A DNA stretch of 36,010 bases from NCBI GenBank assembly GCA_037968895.1, contig JBBKWJ010000152.1, positions 1 through 36,010 on the forward strand, in the 5' to 3' direction. A program made the translations under genes and the position numbers. Of the stretch, positions 24,088 to 32,052 are shown one piece after another. Positions within the stretch are counted from its first letter, which is position 1. Every line of letters begins with the position of its first letter. This stretch comes from JBBKWJ01 sp037968895 (GTDB lineage Bacteria > Actinomycetota > Acidimicrobiia > Acidimicrobiales > SZUA-35). The notes beneath the pieces are model-generated. The model saw only the letters and a list, made by a program, of their open reading frames with translations, did no database searches and had not been told where the DNA came from.

Positions 24088-24136
24088 TCAATATTGACAA
24101 ATTGCTATAAAAATGATTAACTTCTTCAATATTGAA
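24088..24136 (+). promoter_or_regulatory. phaC promoter with twin TetR-type palindromes
   Basis: A consensus -35 TTGACA (24094-24099) and a weak -10 TAACTT (24118-24123) are 18 bases apart. The palindrome TCAATATTGA occurs at 24088-24097, over the -35, and within TTCAATATTGAA at 24125-24136, over the expected start of transcription. Their centres are 38 bases apart. This layout suits repression by the divergent TetR protein. Confidence 0.65.
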
Positions 24137-24153
24137 TCTGAAGGGGACATTGC

Positions 24154-25914
24154 ATGGCAACGAAGCAATCAGCACAGAACGACAAAGTGCAGAACAACAA
24201 AGCGGCAGCCGACGCGGCATCAACAGACGAATCAACGGTAAACCAACAGACAGACCGTGAACTCATAGCCGCCACAGTCGACGCGCTTACTGGCACGGTG
24301 CCTGCTGGTCTTCAGGCCGACCAGGTCGCCGCAGCAGCGGGCCGTCTCGTTGAGACCGCCATTAAGCAGCCTCAGGTCCTCGCTCGGCGTGCCGCGAAAT
24401 TCACAGGCGAGTATGCCCGTATTTTGACTGGCCGCTCCGACGTCGCTCCTCACCCCAAGGACCGTCGCTTCGTCGACGAGGCCTGGTCGACTAACCCGTT
24501 CTACAAGCGACTCGGTCAGTCCTACCTCGCTTTCGATGAGCAACTGCACGGCTTCGTCGCAGATCTAGACATGGACCCGAAGACGCGTCTGCGCACCGAG
24601 TTTCTTGCCAACCTGGCTGGCGATGCGGTTGCTCCGACCAACAGCTTGCTCGGCAATCCGGCAGCGTTGAAGGAAGCTCGGCGCACCAAGGGTCGCAGCC
24701 TTGTCGACGGCGCTCGCCATGCGATGTACGACATGAAAGAGAACGGCGGCATGCCGTCCATGGTCGACAGCCGACCGTTCGTGCCGGGAGACTCGGTGGC
24801 GGCAACCCCTGGCACAGTTGTCTTCCGCAACGAGGTGCTCGAGCTGATCCAGTACACCCCAACGAAGGCAAAGGTGTTCGAGCGGCCGATGTTGGTCGTG
24901 CCGCCTCAGATCAACAAGTACTACATCCTCGATCTCGCGCCGGGCCGTAGCTTGTTCGAACACCTCGTCGGCGAAGGCCATCAGGTATTCACGATCAGTT
25001 GGCGCAACCCTGGTCCTGAGCATCGCGACTGGAACCTCGACACCTACGCAGCCGCCATTCTCGAAGCCGTCGACGCGACGCTCGACATCACTGGTTCAGA
25101 CGACCTCAACATGCTCGGCGTTTGTGCAGGCGGAATCACCATGGCTGGCGTGCTCGGACATCTCGCAGCGCTCGAAGACTCACGTATCCGATCGGCGAGC
25201 TTCCTCGTCACGATCATCGACTGGGATGTGCCGTCGACCATGGGAACCATGATGTCGAAGCCGGTCATCGATGCGGCCACTCGACGCAGTCAGCGCCAAG
25301 GCATTCTCAAGGGCGACGATCTGAGCAAGGTATTCGCCTGGCTTCGTCCAAACGACCTGGTCTGGAACTACGTCGTCAACAATTACCTGATGGGGAAGAA
25401 TCCACCAGCATTCGATGTGCTCGCGTGGAATGGCGACGCCACCAACCTCCCGGCTGGTCTGCATGCCGACTTCATGAACATGGCGATGGACAACGCGATG
25501 ACCAAGCCGGGCGAAGTCAGCGTGCTCGACACTCCAATTGATCTTGGCGCCATCAGCTGCCCAAGCTTTGTCGTCGGTGCGGTTACTGATCACATCACAC
25601 CATGGCAAGCGTGTTATGAGACCATCAATTTGCTTGGCGGCGAGTCAGAATTTGTGCTCAGCTCGCAGGGTCATATTCAGGCCCTGGTTAACCCGGCTGG
25701 CAACCCAAAGGGGAAGTACTTCCTCAACACTGAATCGGCCGATTCGGCCGAAGAGTGGCAGGCAGGCGCCGTGGAACACCAGGGAAGCTGGTGGGATCAC
25801 TGGAGCAAATGGCTCACGCCGCACGGTGGCCGAAAGGTCAAAGCACCGGATGAGCCTGGCAGCTCGACACATGAAGCGATCATGCCAGCCCCCGGTGCAT
25901 ACGTGCTCCGGTGA
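24154..25914 (+). CDS. phaC: Poly(3-hydroxyalkanoate) synthase
   Basis: This 586-aa polymerase joins (R)-3-hydroxyacyl-CoA units into polyester granules. The lipase-like box is GVCAGG with the catalytic cysteine at C324; the other triad members are D479 (VTDHITPW) and H507 (GHIQALV). The family signature NKYYILDLAPGRSLFEHLV (about 254-272) and the C-terminal SWWDHWSKWL segment fit class I/II PhaC. The first 35 residues are rich in Gln, Asn, Lys and Ala and probably disordered. A good Shine-Dalgarno sequence (AAGGGGA) lies 7 bases before the ATG. The PHA-depolymerase-like gene follows after 51 bases. I see no phaA, phaB, phaE or phasin gene nearby. Confidence 0.96.
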   Translation: MATKQSAQNDKVQNNKAAADAASTDESTVNQQTDRELIAATVDALTGTVPAGLQADQVAAAAGRLVETAIKQPQVLARRAAKFTGEYARILTGRSDVAPHPKDRRFVDEAWSTNPFYKRLGQSYLAFDEQLHGFVADLDMDPKTRLRTEFLANLAGDAVAPTNSLLGNPAALKEARRTKGRSLVDGARHAMYDMKENGGMPSMVDSRPFVPGDSVAATPGTVVFRNEVLELIQYTPTKAKVFERPMLVVPPQINKYYILDLAPGRSLFEHLVGEGHQVFTISWRNPGPEHRDWNLDTYAAAILEAVDATLDITGSDDLNMLGVCAGGITMAGVLGHLAALEDSRIRSASFLVTIIDWDVPSTMGTMMSKPVIDAATRRSQRQGILKGDDLSKVFAWLRPNDLVWNYVVNNYLMGKNPPAFDVLAWNGDATNLPAGLHADFMNMAMDNAMTKPGEVSVLDTPIDLGAISCPSFVVGAVTDHITPWQACYETINLLGGESEFVLSSQGHIQALVNPAGNPKGKYFLNTESADSAEEWQAGAVEHQGSWWDHWSKWLTPHGGRKVKAPDEPGSSTHEAIMPAPGAYVLR

Positions 25915-25965
25915 GTCCCTTGGGTACTGTTGCCATTCCACTCCGAACCTTGTGCCGATTGACTG

Positions 25966-26829
25966 GTGACTGTGCGTGTAGCTGATGGCCCCATCCGAAC
26001 TAAGTCGTCGACCGTTTCGGTTGGCCGGCAGCGGCTGCGCGTCACTGTGGAGAATTCAGGTGTCGGTCGGCCGCTGCTGTTAATAAACGGCATCGGCGCC
26101 ACCGGCGATTTGTTCGACCCACTACGTCGTCACCTGACCGACCGAGAGACCATTGCGTTCGATGCGCCCGGGGTCGGCGGTAGTCCTGGCCCGCTCCTGC
26201 CTTTCTCAATGCGAAGCTTGGCGGCAACGGTTGCTGGGTTGATTGACGAACTTGGCCACGATTGCGTCGATGTGCTTGGACTGAGTTGGGGTGGAGCCCT
26301 CGCCCAAGAACTGGCGCGGCGCCATCCTGAAGTTGTTCATCGACTGATCCTGGCGGCGACCATGCCAGGCATCACGAGCATTCCTGGTAGGCCGGCCGCA
26401 CTCGCAACGCTCATGTCGCCAGCGAGGTATTACTCGCCTGAATACCTCAAACGGATCGCGCCGACTCTCTACGGGGGTGCCATTCGAACCCACCCCGATC
26501 TACTCGACGAGCATGCGAAACAACGGGCGGCGCGACCTCCAAGCCACCTCGGTTATCTCTATCAACTCAGCGCCATCCAGCGTTGGACGAGCCTGCCATG
26601 GTTGCACCGGCTGCCGATGCGAACCCTCGTGCTCGCCGGTGACGACGACCCAATCGTGCGCCTTGCCAACGGGCGACTCTTGGCTCACCGGATTCCCGAT
26701 TCTCGGCTCCATGTAGTTGAGGGTGGGGGACACCTGTTCCTCTTCACCAAGAGCGAGGCGATGGCCGAGCTGATAATTGACTTCCTTGATACGGGTGCGT
26801 CAAAGGCCAAGCGGCAACTTCGAGCCTGA
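25966..26829 (+). CDS. phaZ: Alpha/beta hydrolase, intracellular PHA depolymerase-like
   Basis: The 287-aa hydrolase has the nucleophile elbow GLSWGG (S107), the acid at about D228 (AGDDDPIV) and the histidine at H256 (EGGGHLFLF). The opening LLLINGIGATGDLFDPLRRH and the FDAPGVGGSP segment match intracellular medium-chain PHA depolymerases of the PhaZ type, which hydrolyse stored polyester back to hydroxy acids. Location directly after phaC on the same strand supports this. The start is GTG at 25966, with another in-frame GTG two codons later. A general esterase role cannot be excluded. Confidence 0.85.
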   Translation: MTVRVADGPIRTKSSTVSVGRQRLRVTVENSGVGRPLLLINGIGATGDLFDPLRRHLTDRETIAFDAPGVGGSPGPLLPFSMRSLAATVAGLIDELGHDCVDVLGLSWGGALAQELARRHPEVVHRLILAATMPGITSIPGRPAALATLMSPARYYSPEYLKRIAPTLYGGAIRTHPDLLDEHAKQRAARPPSHLGYLYQLSAIQRWTSLPWLHRLPMRTLVLAGDDDPIVRLANGRLLAHRIPDSRLHVVEGGGHLFLFTKSEAMAELIIDFLDTGASKAKRQLRA

Positions 26830-26861
26830 CTCTTTTCTCGATTAGCGGCCGCCGCTCTCAG

Positions 26862-28298
26862 TCACGCCTTGAGGGCGCGGCGTAGCGCAGCTAGTGCGTC
26901 TGGCAGGTCGGCCGTTGGGATAGCTCCGAAACCGACAATGAGTCCGGCTGGCGGGTTTTCTCGCTGCCAACACCTCGCGTAGTCGCCGAGCGCGATGCCT
27001 TCGGCCCTTGCGGCTTCCCTGACAGTTGCTTCGGCGATTCCGGCGGGCAAACGGGGCGCAACATGTAGCCCGGCGTGACTCGGCATTGGTTCCATCAGGA
27101 GTCCGGCGTTGACTGCGTCGTTGACGAAATCAGTGACCATTCGATGGCGCTCGCTATAGATCTTTCGGGTGCGCCGTAGGTATCGATCAAGGTGTCCGTC
27201 GACGATGAAGTGCAGCAACGTGGCTTGCGACGTAGCGGGGGGTTGCCAATCGATCAATGACCGTAGGGCGATGGCGTGACTTACGAGCGATGGCGGAAGC
27301 ACGACAAACCCGAGGCGCAGAGACGGCGAAAGCGTCTTAGAGAAGGTGCCGACATAGATCACGCGGCCGTGACGGTCGAGACGATGGAGCGGCTCGAGTG
27401 GACGATCCGAATGACGGTATTCGGAGTCGTAATCGTCTTCGATAATCGCAACGTTGTGGTTCTCCGCAAACTGCAGCAGTTCACGCCGTCGCTCGATGCT
27501 CATCGTTACCCCAGTCGGTGACTGATGCGATGGAGTCGTGTAGACCATGCAGGCGTCGGTTGGAATCTGCTCGACCACGATGCCGGCGGCGTCGACGGGG
27601 ACCGGCACCACCCTGGCTCCCGAAGTCGCAAAGAGTTCCGCCGCTGGTGGATACCCAGGGTCTTCGACGGCAACGACCTGACCGGGAGCGACGAGAAGCC
27701 TAGTGACGAGATCGATTCCTTGTTGCGCCCCAGATGTGATGATGATCTGTTCGGCGTTTGCTTCGACCGCACGCGACAGGCCAATCCAGTGAGCGATGGC
27801 ACGGCGCAACGCGGGGAGGCCTGCCGGGTGGCCGTACCCTCCTGGAGCGGTTTGCAGGGCCGTGGTCATGCACCGTCGCCATTCCACAAGAGGAAAGAGC
27901 GCCGGGTCGGGGCGCCCGGTTCGCAGATCGAATGTGGGGGGTACGTCATCGAATCCACCGAGAGACCATGACACCGTGGACGCCTCCGCGACTGCGACCG
28001 GCATCAAGGCGGCTGGAATTTGACGGTCGGGTAATTCAGCAGCGCCACCAGTCGCGACGAAGCTTCCTGCGCCGGCACGGCCTTCGATGTACCCCTCGGC
28101 GGCCAGTCGCCCGTACACGGTGGTCACGGTGTTTCGTGAAATGCCAAGCTGCGCTGCGATGTCTCGCGTCGGCGGCAGTCGGTCGCCTGCGGTGAGGCGT
28201 CCCGACACGATTCCCTCGCGTAGCTGCTCGAAGAGAGCGCCGGTCTTGCCTCCCCTGATCGTTGGGTCAAGAAACAGATCCACTACGTTGGCTCCCAA
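26862..28298 (-). CDS. MocR-type regulator: GntR HTH fused to a PLP aminotransferase domain
   Basis: The 478-aa protein has an N-terminal GntR winged helix (about 12-82; LPPTRDIAAQLGISRNTVTT) joined to a fold-type I aminotransferase domain. The PLP-contacting regions are visible: TSGAQQGIDLV, the Asp and Tyr of IEDDYDSEYRH, and the lysine in VGTFSKTLSPSLRLGF. MocR proteins such as PdxR, GabR and TauR bind PLP and regulate vitamin B6, GABA or taurine genes. Which one applies here is not evident. It is divergent from the NTF2-like gene with a 78-base gap, so that gene and the hydrolase after it are candidate targets. It is convergent with phaZ. Confidence 0.93.
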   Translation of the reverse strand: MGANVVDLFLDPTIRGGKTGALFEQLREGIVSGRLTAGDRLPPTRDIAAQLGISRNTVTTVYGRLAAEGYIEGRAGAGSFVATGGAAELPDRQIPAALMPVAVAEASTVSWSLGGFDDVPPTFDLRTGRPDPALFPLVEWRRCMTTALQTAPGGYGHPAGLPALRRAIAHWIGLSRAVEANAEQIIITSGAQQGIDLVTRLLVAPGQVVAVEDPGYPPAAELFATSGARVVPVPVDAAGIVVEQIPTDACMVYTTPSHQSPTGVTMSIERRRELLQFAENHNVAIIEDDYDSEYRHSDRPLEPLHRLDRHGRVIYVGTFSKTLSPSLRLGFVVLPPSLVSHAIALRSLIDWQPPATSQATLLHFIVDGHLDRYLRRTRKIYSERHRMVTDFVNDAVNAGLLMEPMPSHAGLHVAPRLPAGIAEATVREAARAEGIALGDYARCWQRENPPAGLIVGFGAIPTADLPDALAALRRALKA

Positions 28299-28364
28299 CT
28301 CGGTCGAACTTGGTCTGGTAGATCATAGCGATGTTGGACCTTTCGCTGGGCCAAGAGTCAACGC

Positions 28365-28370
28365 TATTTT
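28365..28370 (+). promoter_or_regulatory. Putative -10 box of the NTF2-like gene
   Basis: TATTTT lies six bases before the ATG at 28377, consistent with a leaderless transcript, but no good -35 is visible 16-18 bases upstream. It falls in the gap shared with the divergent MocR gene. Confidence 0.3.
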
Positions 28371-28376
28371 GGCAAT

Positions 28377-28763
28377 ATGAACAGTGCAACTCAAACCCAG
28401 GTTCTTGTCGGCGACATCGGAAAGGCGATGGCGGAAGGCCGTTGGGACGACGTCCTCGGCAGTGTCAGTCCGACTGTCATCGCTCACGTCCCGGCCGTTG
28501 GCGATCTCGAGGGGGTCGACGCCCTCGCTGAATTCCTCTTCGAGACTGCGGTCAAAACTGACGACGGTGAACACCTGGAGTTGCTCGACACTCTCGTTGG
28601 AAGCCACTTCGCTGCGCTCTATTTTCGGATCACCGCCACCCGGGCTGGTCGTGCTCCGCTCGACAACCTGACGCTCCACTTGGCTCGGCTAGAAAACGAT
28701 CAAATCGCCGAGATATGGTTCCATAACTTCGACGGCGCATCAGTCGCAGCGTTCTGGGAGTAG
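28377..28763 (+). CDS. NTF2-like (SnoaL-type) protein
   Basis: The 128-aa protein fits the cone-shaped NTF2/SnoaL fold: an N-terminal helix (VGDIGKAMAEGRWDDVLGSV), the strand region ITATRAGRAPLDNLTLHLAR, and the terminal IAEIWFHNFDGASVAAFWE. That last pattern of a strand followed by a short helix is typical. Members include isomerases, cyclases and ligand-binding proteins, and nothing visible selects one. The alpha/beta hydrolase gene follows after 48 bases on the same strand, so the two may act on the same small molecule. Confidence 0.85.
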   Translation: MNSATQTQVLVGDIGKAMAEGRWDDVLGSVSPTVIAHVPAVGDLEGVDALAEFLFETAVKTDDGEHLELLDTLVGSHFAALYFRITATRAGRAPLDNLTLHLARLENDQIAEIWFHNFDGASVAAFWE

Positions 28764-28811
28764 TTCTGGGTCCCGGCTTGATTGGGCCCGCCTCAACGAA
28801 AGCAGGTACTC

Positions 28812-29660
28812 ATGGCAGCGGAACCAGTTTCGGTCCGATCCGAACAAATCAACGTCGATGGAGCCAGTCTGTACGTCGAGATTCGGGGCGAGGGTCCAGC
28901 CATCATGTTGGTTGGTTGCCCGATGGGTGCCTCAGCGTTCACGCCGTTTGCCGAACAGCTGGCTGCCGATTACACGGTAATCACGACTGATCCGAGGGGC
29001 ATCAATCGAAGCATCGTCGATGATCGTCAGAATGAGGTGACGCCGGAGGTCCTGGCCAACGACTACAGGCAGATCCTGACGCACCTCGGCGTGGAGTCCG
29101 CCTCGATGTTCGGTTCATCTGGGGGCGCGGTTGCGACGCTCGCCTTCGCTCAGGCGAACCCTGAAATGGTGGCCAAAGTGATCGCCCATGAGCCACCGCT
29201 AGAAGAACTCCTCGACGACCGCGAACAACTCCGAGCCGACACCAACGACATGGTTGAGACGTACCTCGCCGGCGACATCATCGGGGCGTGGCTGAAGTTC
29301 TTCAAAGGCGCTGGCATCGACATGGATCCTGATGGGGTCGCCGCCTGGATCAACAACCGCACCGACAAACAAGAGATAGCCGACGAAGAATTCTTCTTCG
29401 GCAACACGATGAGGCCAACGTCCTGGTGGCAGCCCGACGTCGGAGCTCTGCGAGCGGTAGCGCCTCGAATCGTAATCGGCGTCGGGTCCGAATCTGTTGG
29501 CCAGGTCTGTGATCGAACGGCGAATGCGATGGCATCGCTGCTCGGGCTGACACCGACAGTGTTTCCCGGTGACCACACTGGTTTCGTCGGACACCCGGAA
29601 GCATTCGCCACTCAACTCCGCGCCATTCTGGCTGGGGGTTCGGTGGGCGAGCCGCAATGA
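28812..29660 (+). CDS. Alpha/beta hydrolase
   Basis: The protein is 282 aa from the ATG at 28812; an open frame from 28782 lacks supporting sequence. The nucleophile elbow is GSSGG in MFGSSGGAVATLAFA, the oxyanion region is LVGCPMGASAF, and the catalytic histidine is in FPGDHTGFVGHPEAF. The fold is the usual one for esterases, lipases and haloperoxidase-like hydrolases; the substrate is unknown. The last codon and stop overlap the ATG of the mycothiol-family gene (ATGA), so the two are translationally coupled. The divergent MocR regulator upstream of the NTF2-like gene may control all three. Confidence 0.92.
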   Translation: MAAEPVSVRSEQINVDGASLYVEIRGEGPAIMLVGCPMGASAFTPFAEQLAADYTVITTDPRGINRSIVDDRQNEVTPEVLANDYRQILTHLGVESASMFGSSGGAVATLAFAQANPEMVAKVIAHEPPLEELLDDREQLRADTNDMVETYLAGDIIGAWLKFFKGAGIDMDPDGVAAWINNRTDKQEIADEEFFFGNTMRPTSWWQPDVGALRAVAPRIVIGVGSESVGQVCDRTANAMASLLGLTPTVFPGDHTGFVGHPEAFATQLRAILAGGSVGEPQ

Positions 29661-30274
29661 GCCGAACCACCGATAGTCCTGATGTGCGTGCCATCGAAGC
29701 AGCAACCACCGACGAGCGTCTCAAGCTCTGCGTAATCCTCGAACAGCTCCAACCCGAGGAATGGGACATTGCATCGCTGTGCGACGGTTGGACGGTACGC
29801 GATGTCGTCGGGCATCTCACCCTGGCCACCCAAGAGACAGTGCGAGACATGTTTGTTGGCATGATCAAGGCTCGTGGAAACTTCGACCGAATGACGAGAG
29901 ACACTGCAATCGAGCGAGCGAGGCAGTTCGAACCGGCTGCGCTGATCGAGCAAGTCCGGTCGACTGCGAGTTCAACGCGACGGGCCCCGATGAGCAGCCC
30001 ACTCGACCCTCTCACCGACATCATCGTGCATACACAAGACATCGCCCGACCGCTGGGACGGGTCTACTCGCCAGCCGTCGATCACGTGGCTCCAGCGCTC
30101 GATCACGCGGCGAAGAGTCGCTGGTATGGGGGCATCAAAAGGTTCGCCGACGTCAGACTTGAAACAACCGACATCGAGTGGACGGCAGGTGCCGGCCAGC
30201 TGGTGGTCGCCGGGCCAGCCATCGATCTTCTGCTAGTAGCAACGGGCCGATTGGCTGGCTCCGTTTCTATCTAG
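29657..30274 (+). CDS. Maleylpyruvate isomerase family mycothiol-dependent enzyme (TIGR03083-like)
   Basis: The 205-aa protein belongs to the DinB/MDMPI-like four-helix metalloprotein family in which mycothiol is a cofactor or substrate. The N-terminal signature LCDGWTVRDVVGHLTLATQE supplies one metal histidine, and the DIIVHTQDIARPLG segment supplies a second further on. The family occurs mainly in actinobacteria, which make mycothiol, and this supports the phylum assignment. It overlaps the hydrolase gene by four bases. Its 3' end overlaps the end of the convergent VOC gene by eight bases. Confidence 0.9.
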   Translation: MSRTTDSPDVRAIEAATTDERLKLCVILEQLQPEEWDIASLCDGWTVRDVVGHLTLATQETVRDMFVGMIKARGNFDRMTRDTAIERARQFEPAALIEQVRSTASSTRRAPMSSPLDPLTDIIVHTQDIARPLGRVYSPAVDHVAPALDHAAKSRWYGGIKRFADVRLETTDIEWTAGAGQLVVAGPAIDLLLVATGRLAGSVSI

Positions 30275-30686
30275 GCGTAGGCCCAGAAGCTGCGAGCGGC
30301 GGTCCGAGAAGGTCCCACTTGTTCCCTGCAATATCGAGGAACACGGCGAAGCGGCCGTAGCTTTCGTCTCGCGGGGCAGTAACGAATTCGACACCATGGT
30401 CAACCATGCGCGTGTACATCGAGCCAAAGTCGTCGACTCGGAGGAACAGTCCGACGCGTCCGGCGAACTGTGCCCCGACGGCATTGCCTTGGTGCTCGCC
30501 ATCGGCCTTCGCTAACAACAGTCCCGTCTGTGCTCCCGGTGGGCGAACGATGACCCAGCGCTTGGGGCGACCATCGTTCGTGGTCGACGGCGAGTCTTCG
30601 ACGAGCTCGAATCCGAGGGCGTTCACAAAGAAGGCGATCGCTGAGTCGTAGTCGTCGACCACAAGTGCTGCGTGTTCGATGTGCAT
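30267..30686 (-). CDS. VOC-family protein (glyoxalase fold)
   Basis: The protein is 139 aa from the ATG at 30686, where conserved sequence begins (MHIEHAALVVDDYDSAIAFF); an open frame to 30788 is probably non-coding. The second module contains LFLRVDDFGSMYTRM, VEFVTAPRDESYGRFAVFLD and GNKWDLLGP. The segment PKRWVIVRPPGAQTGLLLAKA is typical of the glyoxalase/bleomycin-resistance subgroup acting on unknown small molecules. It is divergent from the whiB gene. The six bases TACTGT lie six bases before the ATG and could be a leaderless -10 element, but no -35 is evident. Confidence 0.92.
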   Translation of the reverse strand: MHIEHAALVVDDYDSAIAFFVNALGFELVEDSPSTTNDGRPKRWVIVRPPGAQTGLLLAKADGEHQGNAVGAQFAGRVGLFLRVDDFGSMYTRMVDHGVEFVTAPRDESYGRFAVFLDIAGNKWDLLGPPLAASGPTPR

Positions 30687-30802
30687 CTGGTCACAGTAGG
30701 GGTCGAACCCGACTGATCGCGCATCCATTGAGGCCTGTCGGTCCGTAAGAATGATTAGGACCGACTCTCCGATCAAATTGTCATCCAAAGGACTCGCTGT
30801 CG

Positions 30803-31129
30803 ATGCCCAAAGATCTGCCGTTGAACGCCAGACTTCAGCTGGATGTGGTTCCCGCCTGTAGCGGTTTGACAGAGCTGTTCTTCGGTCCGGAAGGAGAGCG
30901 CCCTCGTCGACGGGCAGCGCGAGAATCGTTGGCGAAAGAGAAATGCATCTCTTGCGTGTTGATGCTCAACTGCCGTGAACTAGGTCGGCGCAATCACGAG
31001 CATGGAATATGGGGAGGTGAGAACGACGAGGACCGAGCGTTGGCAGGGTTTCCGCCTCGCTCACCGAGTAGGCGCTCAGTCGTTTTTGCCAAGCACTGCG
31101 GCGAAGAGGCCGTGGGGCAGGCAGGGTGA
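30803..31129 (+). CDS. WhiB-family iron-sulfur transcription regulator
   Basis: The 108-aa protein has the four [4Fe-4S] cysteines of WhiB proteins: C19, C48, C51 and C57 (CxxC within EKCISCVLMLNC). The conserved turn GIWGGE is at 68-73. These proteins bind region 4 of the principal sigma factor and respond to redox or NO. A basic C-terminal stretch (SPSRRSVVF) would contact DNA, and an extra cysteine lies near the end. The family is confined to Actinobacteria and their phages, which is the strongest taxonomic marker in the window. No operon partner is seen on this strand; it converges on the B12-binding regulator gene. Confidence 0.95.
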   Translation: MPKDLPLNARLQLDVVPACSGLTELFFGPEGERPRRRAARESLAKEKCISCVLMLNCRELGRRNHEHGIWGGENDEDRALAGFPPRSPSRRSVVFAKHCGEEAVGQAG

Positions 31130-31153
31130 GGGGCCGAGAAGCTAGCTAATCGC

Positions 31154-31930
31154 TTAGCGGGCGGCTAGTGCCATCTCGAGTAGCGCATCGAGCGTCTGTC
31201 CGGACCCACCTACAACGCATGGCGTGCCCGCTGATTGCAGCCCTTCGGCAATTGACTCTGCGAGACGCCGCACGTCCGGATTCGTGACCGTCAACACCGC
31301 CAGATCGACGTCGTTCTGCTTGCAGAACTTCTCTATTTGCTCCGTCGGCAAGTCGGAGCCAAGGTGATGAACCCGCCAGTGATCGGCCCGGAGCACAACG
31401 GCCGCCATCGTCGTTGGTAGCGAATGGCGGTCTCCGGCAACACCCATAACAACCGCGGTTCCGCGCCGTCGCCCACGCGGATTAGGGGCCAGGTTTCCGA
31501 TCAGTCGTTCGACGATTGACGATGCGCGGTGTTCTTCCCAGATTGTTAATGCGCCGGTGTGCCATTGCATGCCAATTTGATGAAGCGGCGGTACGAGGAC
31601 GCTTTGGATCAGGTCTTTGATTGGTGTGCCCTCGTCAATGAGGCGGCGACCAATCTTCATCGCTGCGGTCTCGTCACCAGCAATGAGAGCTTCGTACATT
31701 CGCTCCGCTGCATGGTCGAGCCGAGATGCCTTTGGCGGCGGCGGCGTTCGGGGTGCATCTCGTGACTCATCGAGAATCGCGAGGTCTTGAGGGCTTACGA
31801 GATAGCGCCCTCTCACCATCTCGGCGTTCAGTCGGCCGCTACGCACCCATCGGTAGGCGGTTTGATAGTGCACGCCAAGCTCATCGGCTGCGGTTTGAAG
31901 ATCAATTTTGGCAACGGGCACCGAGTTCAT
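31154..31930 (-). CDS. B12-binding transcriptional regulator, CarH/LitR-like
   Basis: The 258-aa protein joins a DNA-binding helix-turn-helix (about 10-52; TAADELGVHYQTAYRWVRSG), a helical cap domain (about 70-150) and a Rossmann B12-binding domain (about 158-258). In CarH photoreceptors the cap has W-x9-EH, with a His after the Trp that becomes the upper ligand after light; here W123, H124, E133 and H134 match exactly. The lower axial ligand is H169 in GDRHSLP, where Pro replaces the usual Gly of DxHxxG. It should repress in the dark with adenosylcobalamin and release DNA in light. It is divergent from the glycosyltransferase operon, its probable target. Its HTH looks closer to excisionase-type than canonical MerR. 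Confidence 0.9.
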   Translation of the reverse strand: MNSVPVAKIDLQTAADELGVHYQTAYRWVRSGRLNAEMVRGRYLVSPQDLAILDESRDAPRTPPPPKASRLDHAAERMYEALIAGDETAAMKIGRRLIDEGTPIKDLIQSVLVPPLHQIGMQWHTGALTIWEEHRASSIVERLIGNLAPNPRGRRRGTAVVMGVAGDRHSLPTTMAAVVLRADHWRVHHLGSDLPTEQIEKFCKQNDVDLAVLTVTNPDVRRLAESIAEGLQSAGTPCVVGGSGQTLDALLEMALAAR

Positions 31931-32052
31931 GCCTCAACACTAGACGGCTTTGGAAGAATTAGATACTAACAATAAGTAAATAGAACTAAAGCATGATAAA
32001 ACAAAGAAGTGAGGGCAGCCAAACGGTTGTCCACCGGTCTTCAGGAGGTCGC
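31931..32052. promoter_or_regulatory. AT-rich divergent promoter region between the B12 regulator and the glycosyltransferase operon
   Basis: This 122-base gap is clearly AT-richer than its surroundings, especially 31950-32010. It holds a short dyad TTAG-ATA-CTAA (31959-31969) and several -10-like hexamers on both strands. I cannot assign a specific promoter or a CarH-type operator. A strong AGGAGG (32043-32048) serves the downstream gene. Confidence 0.5.

Noticed and set aside
25732..25745. 14-bp palindrome GAATCGGCCGATTC inside phaC
   Set aside because: It arises from the repetitive Ser-Ala-Asp codons in a variable segment and has no supporting context.
26829..26862. Terminator between the phaZ and MocR genes
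   Set aside because: Only a 5-base-arm dyad (AGCGG-CCG-CCGCT) is present, too weak to call.
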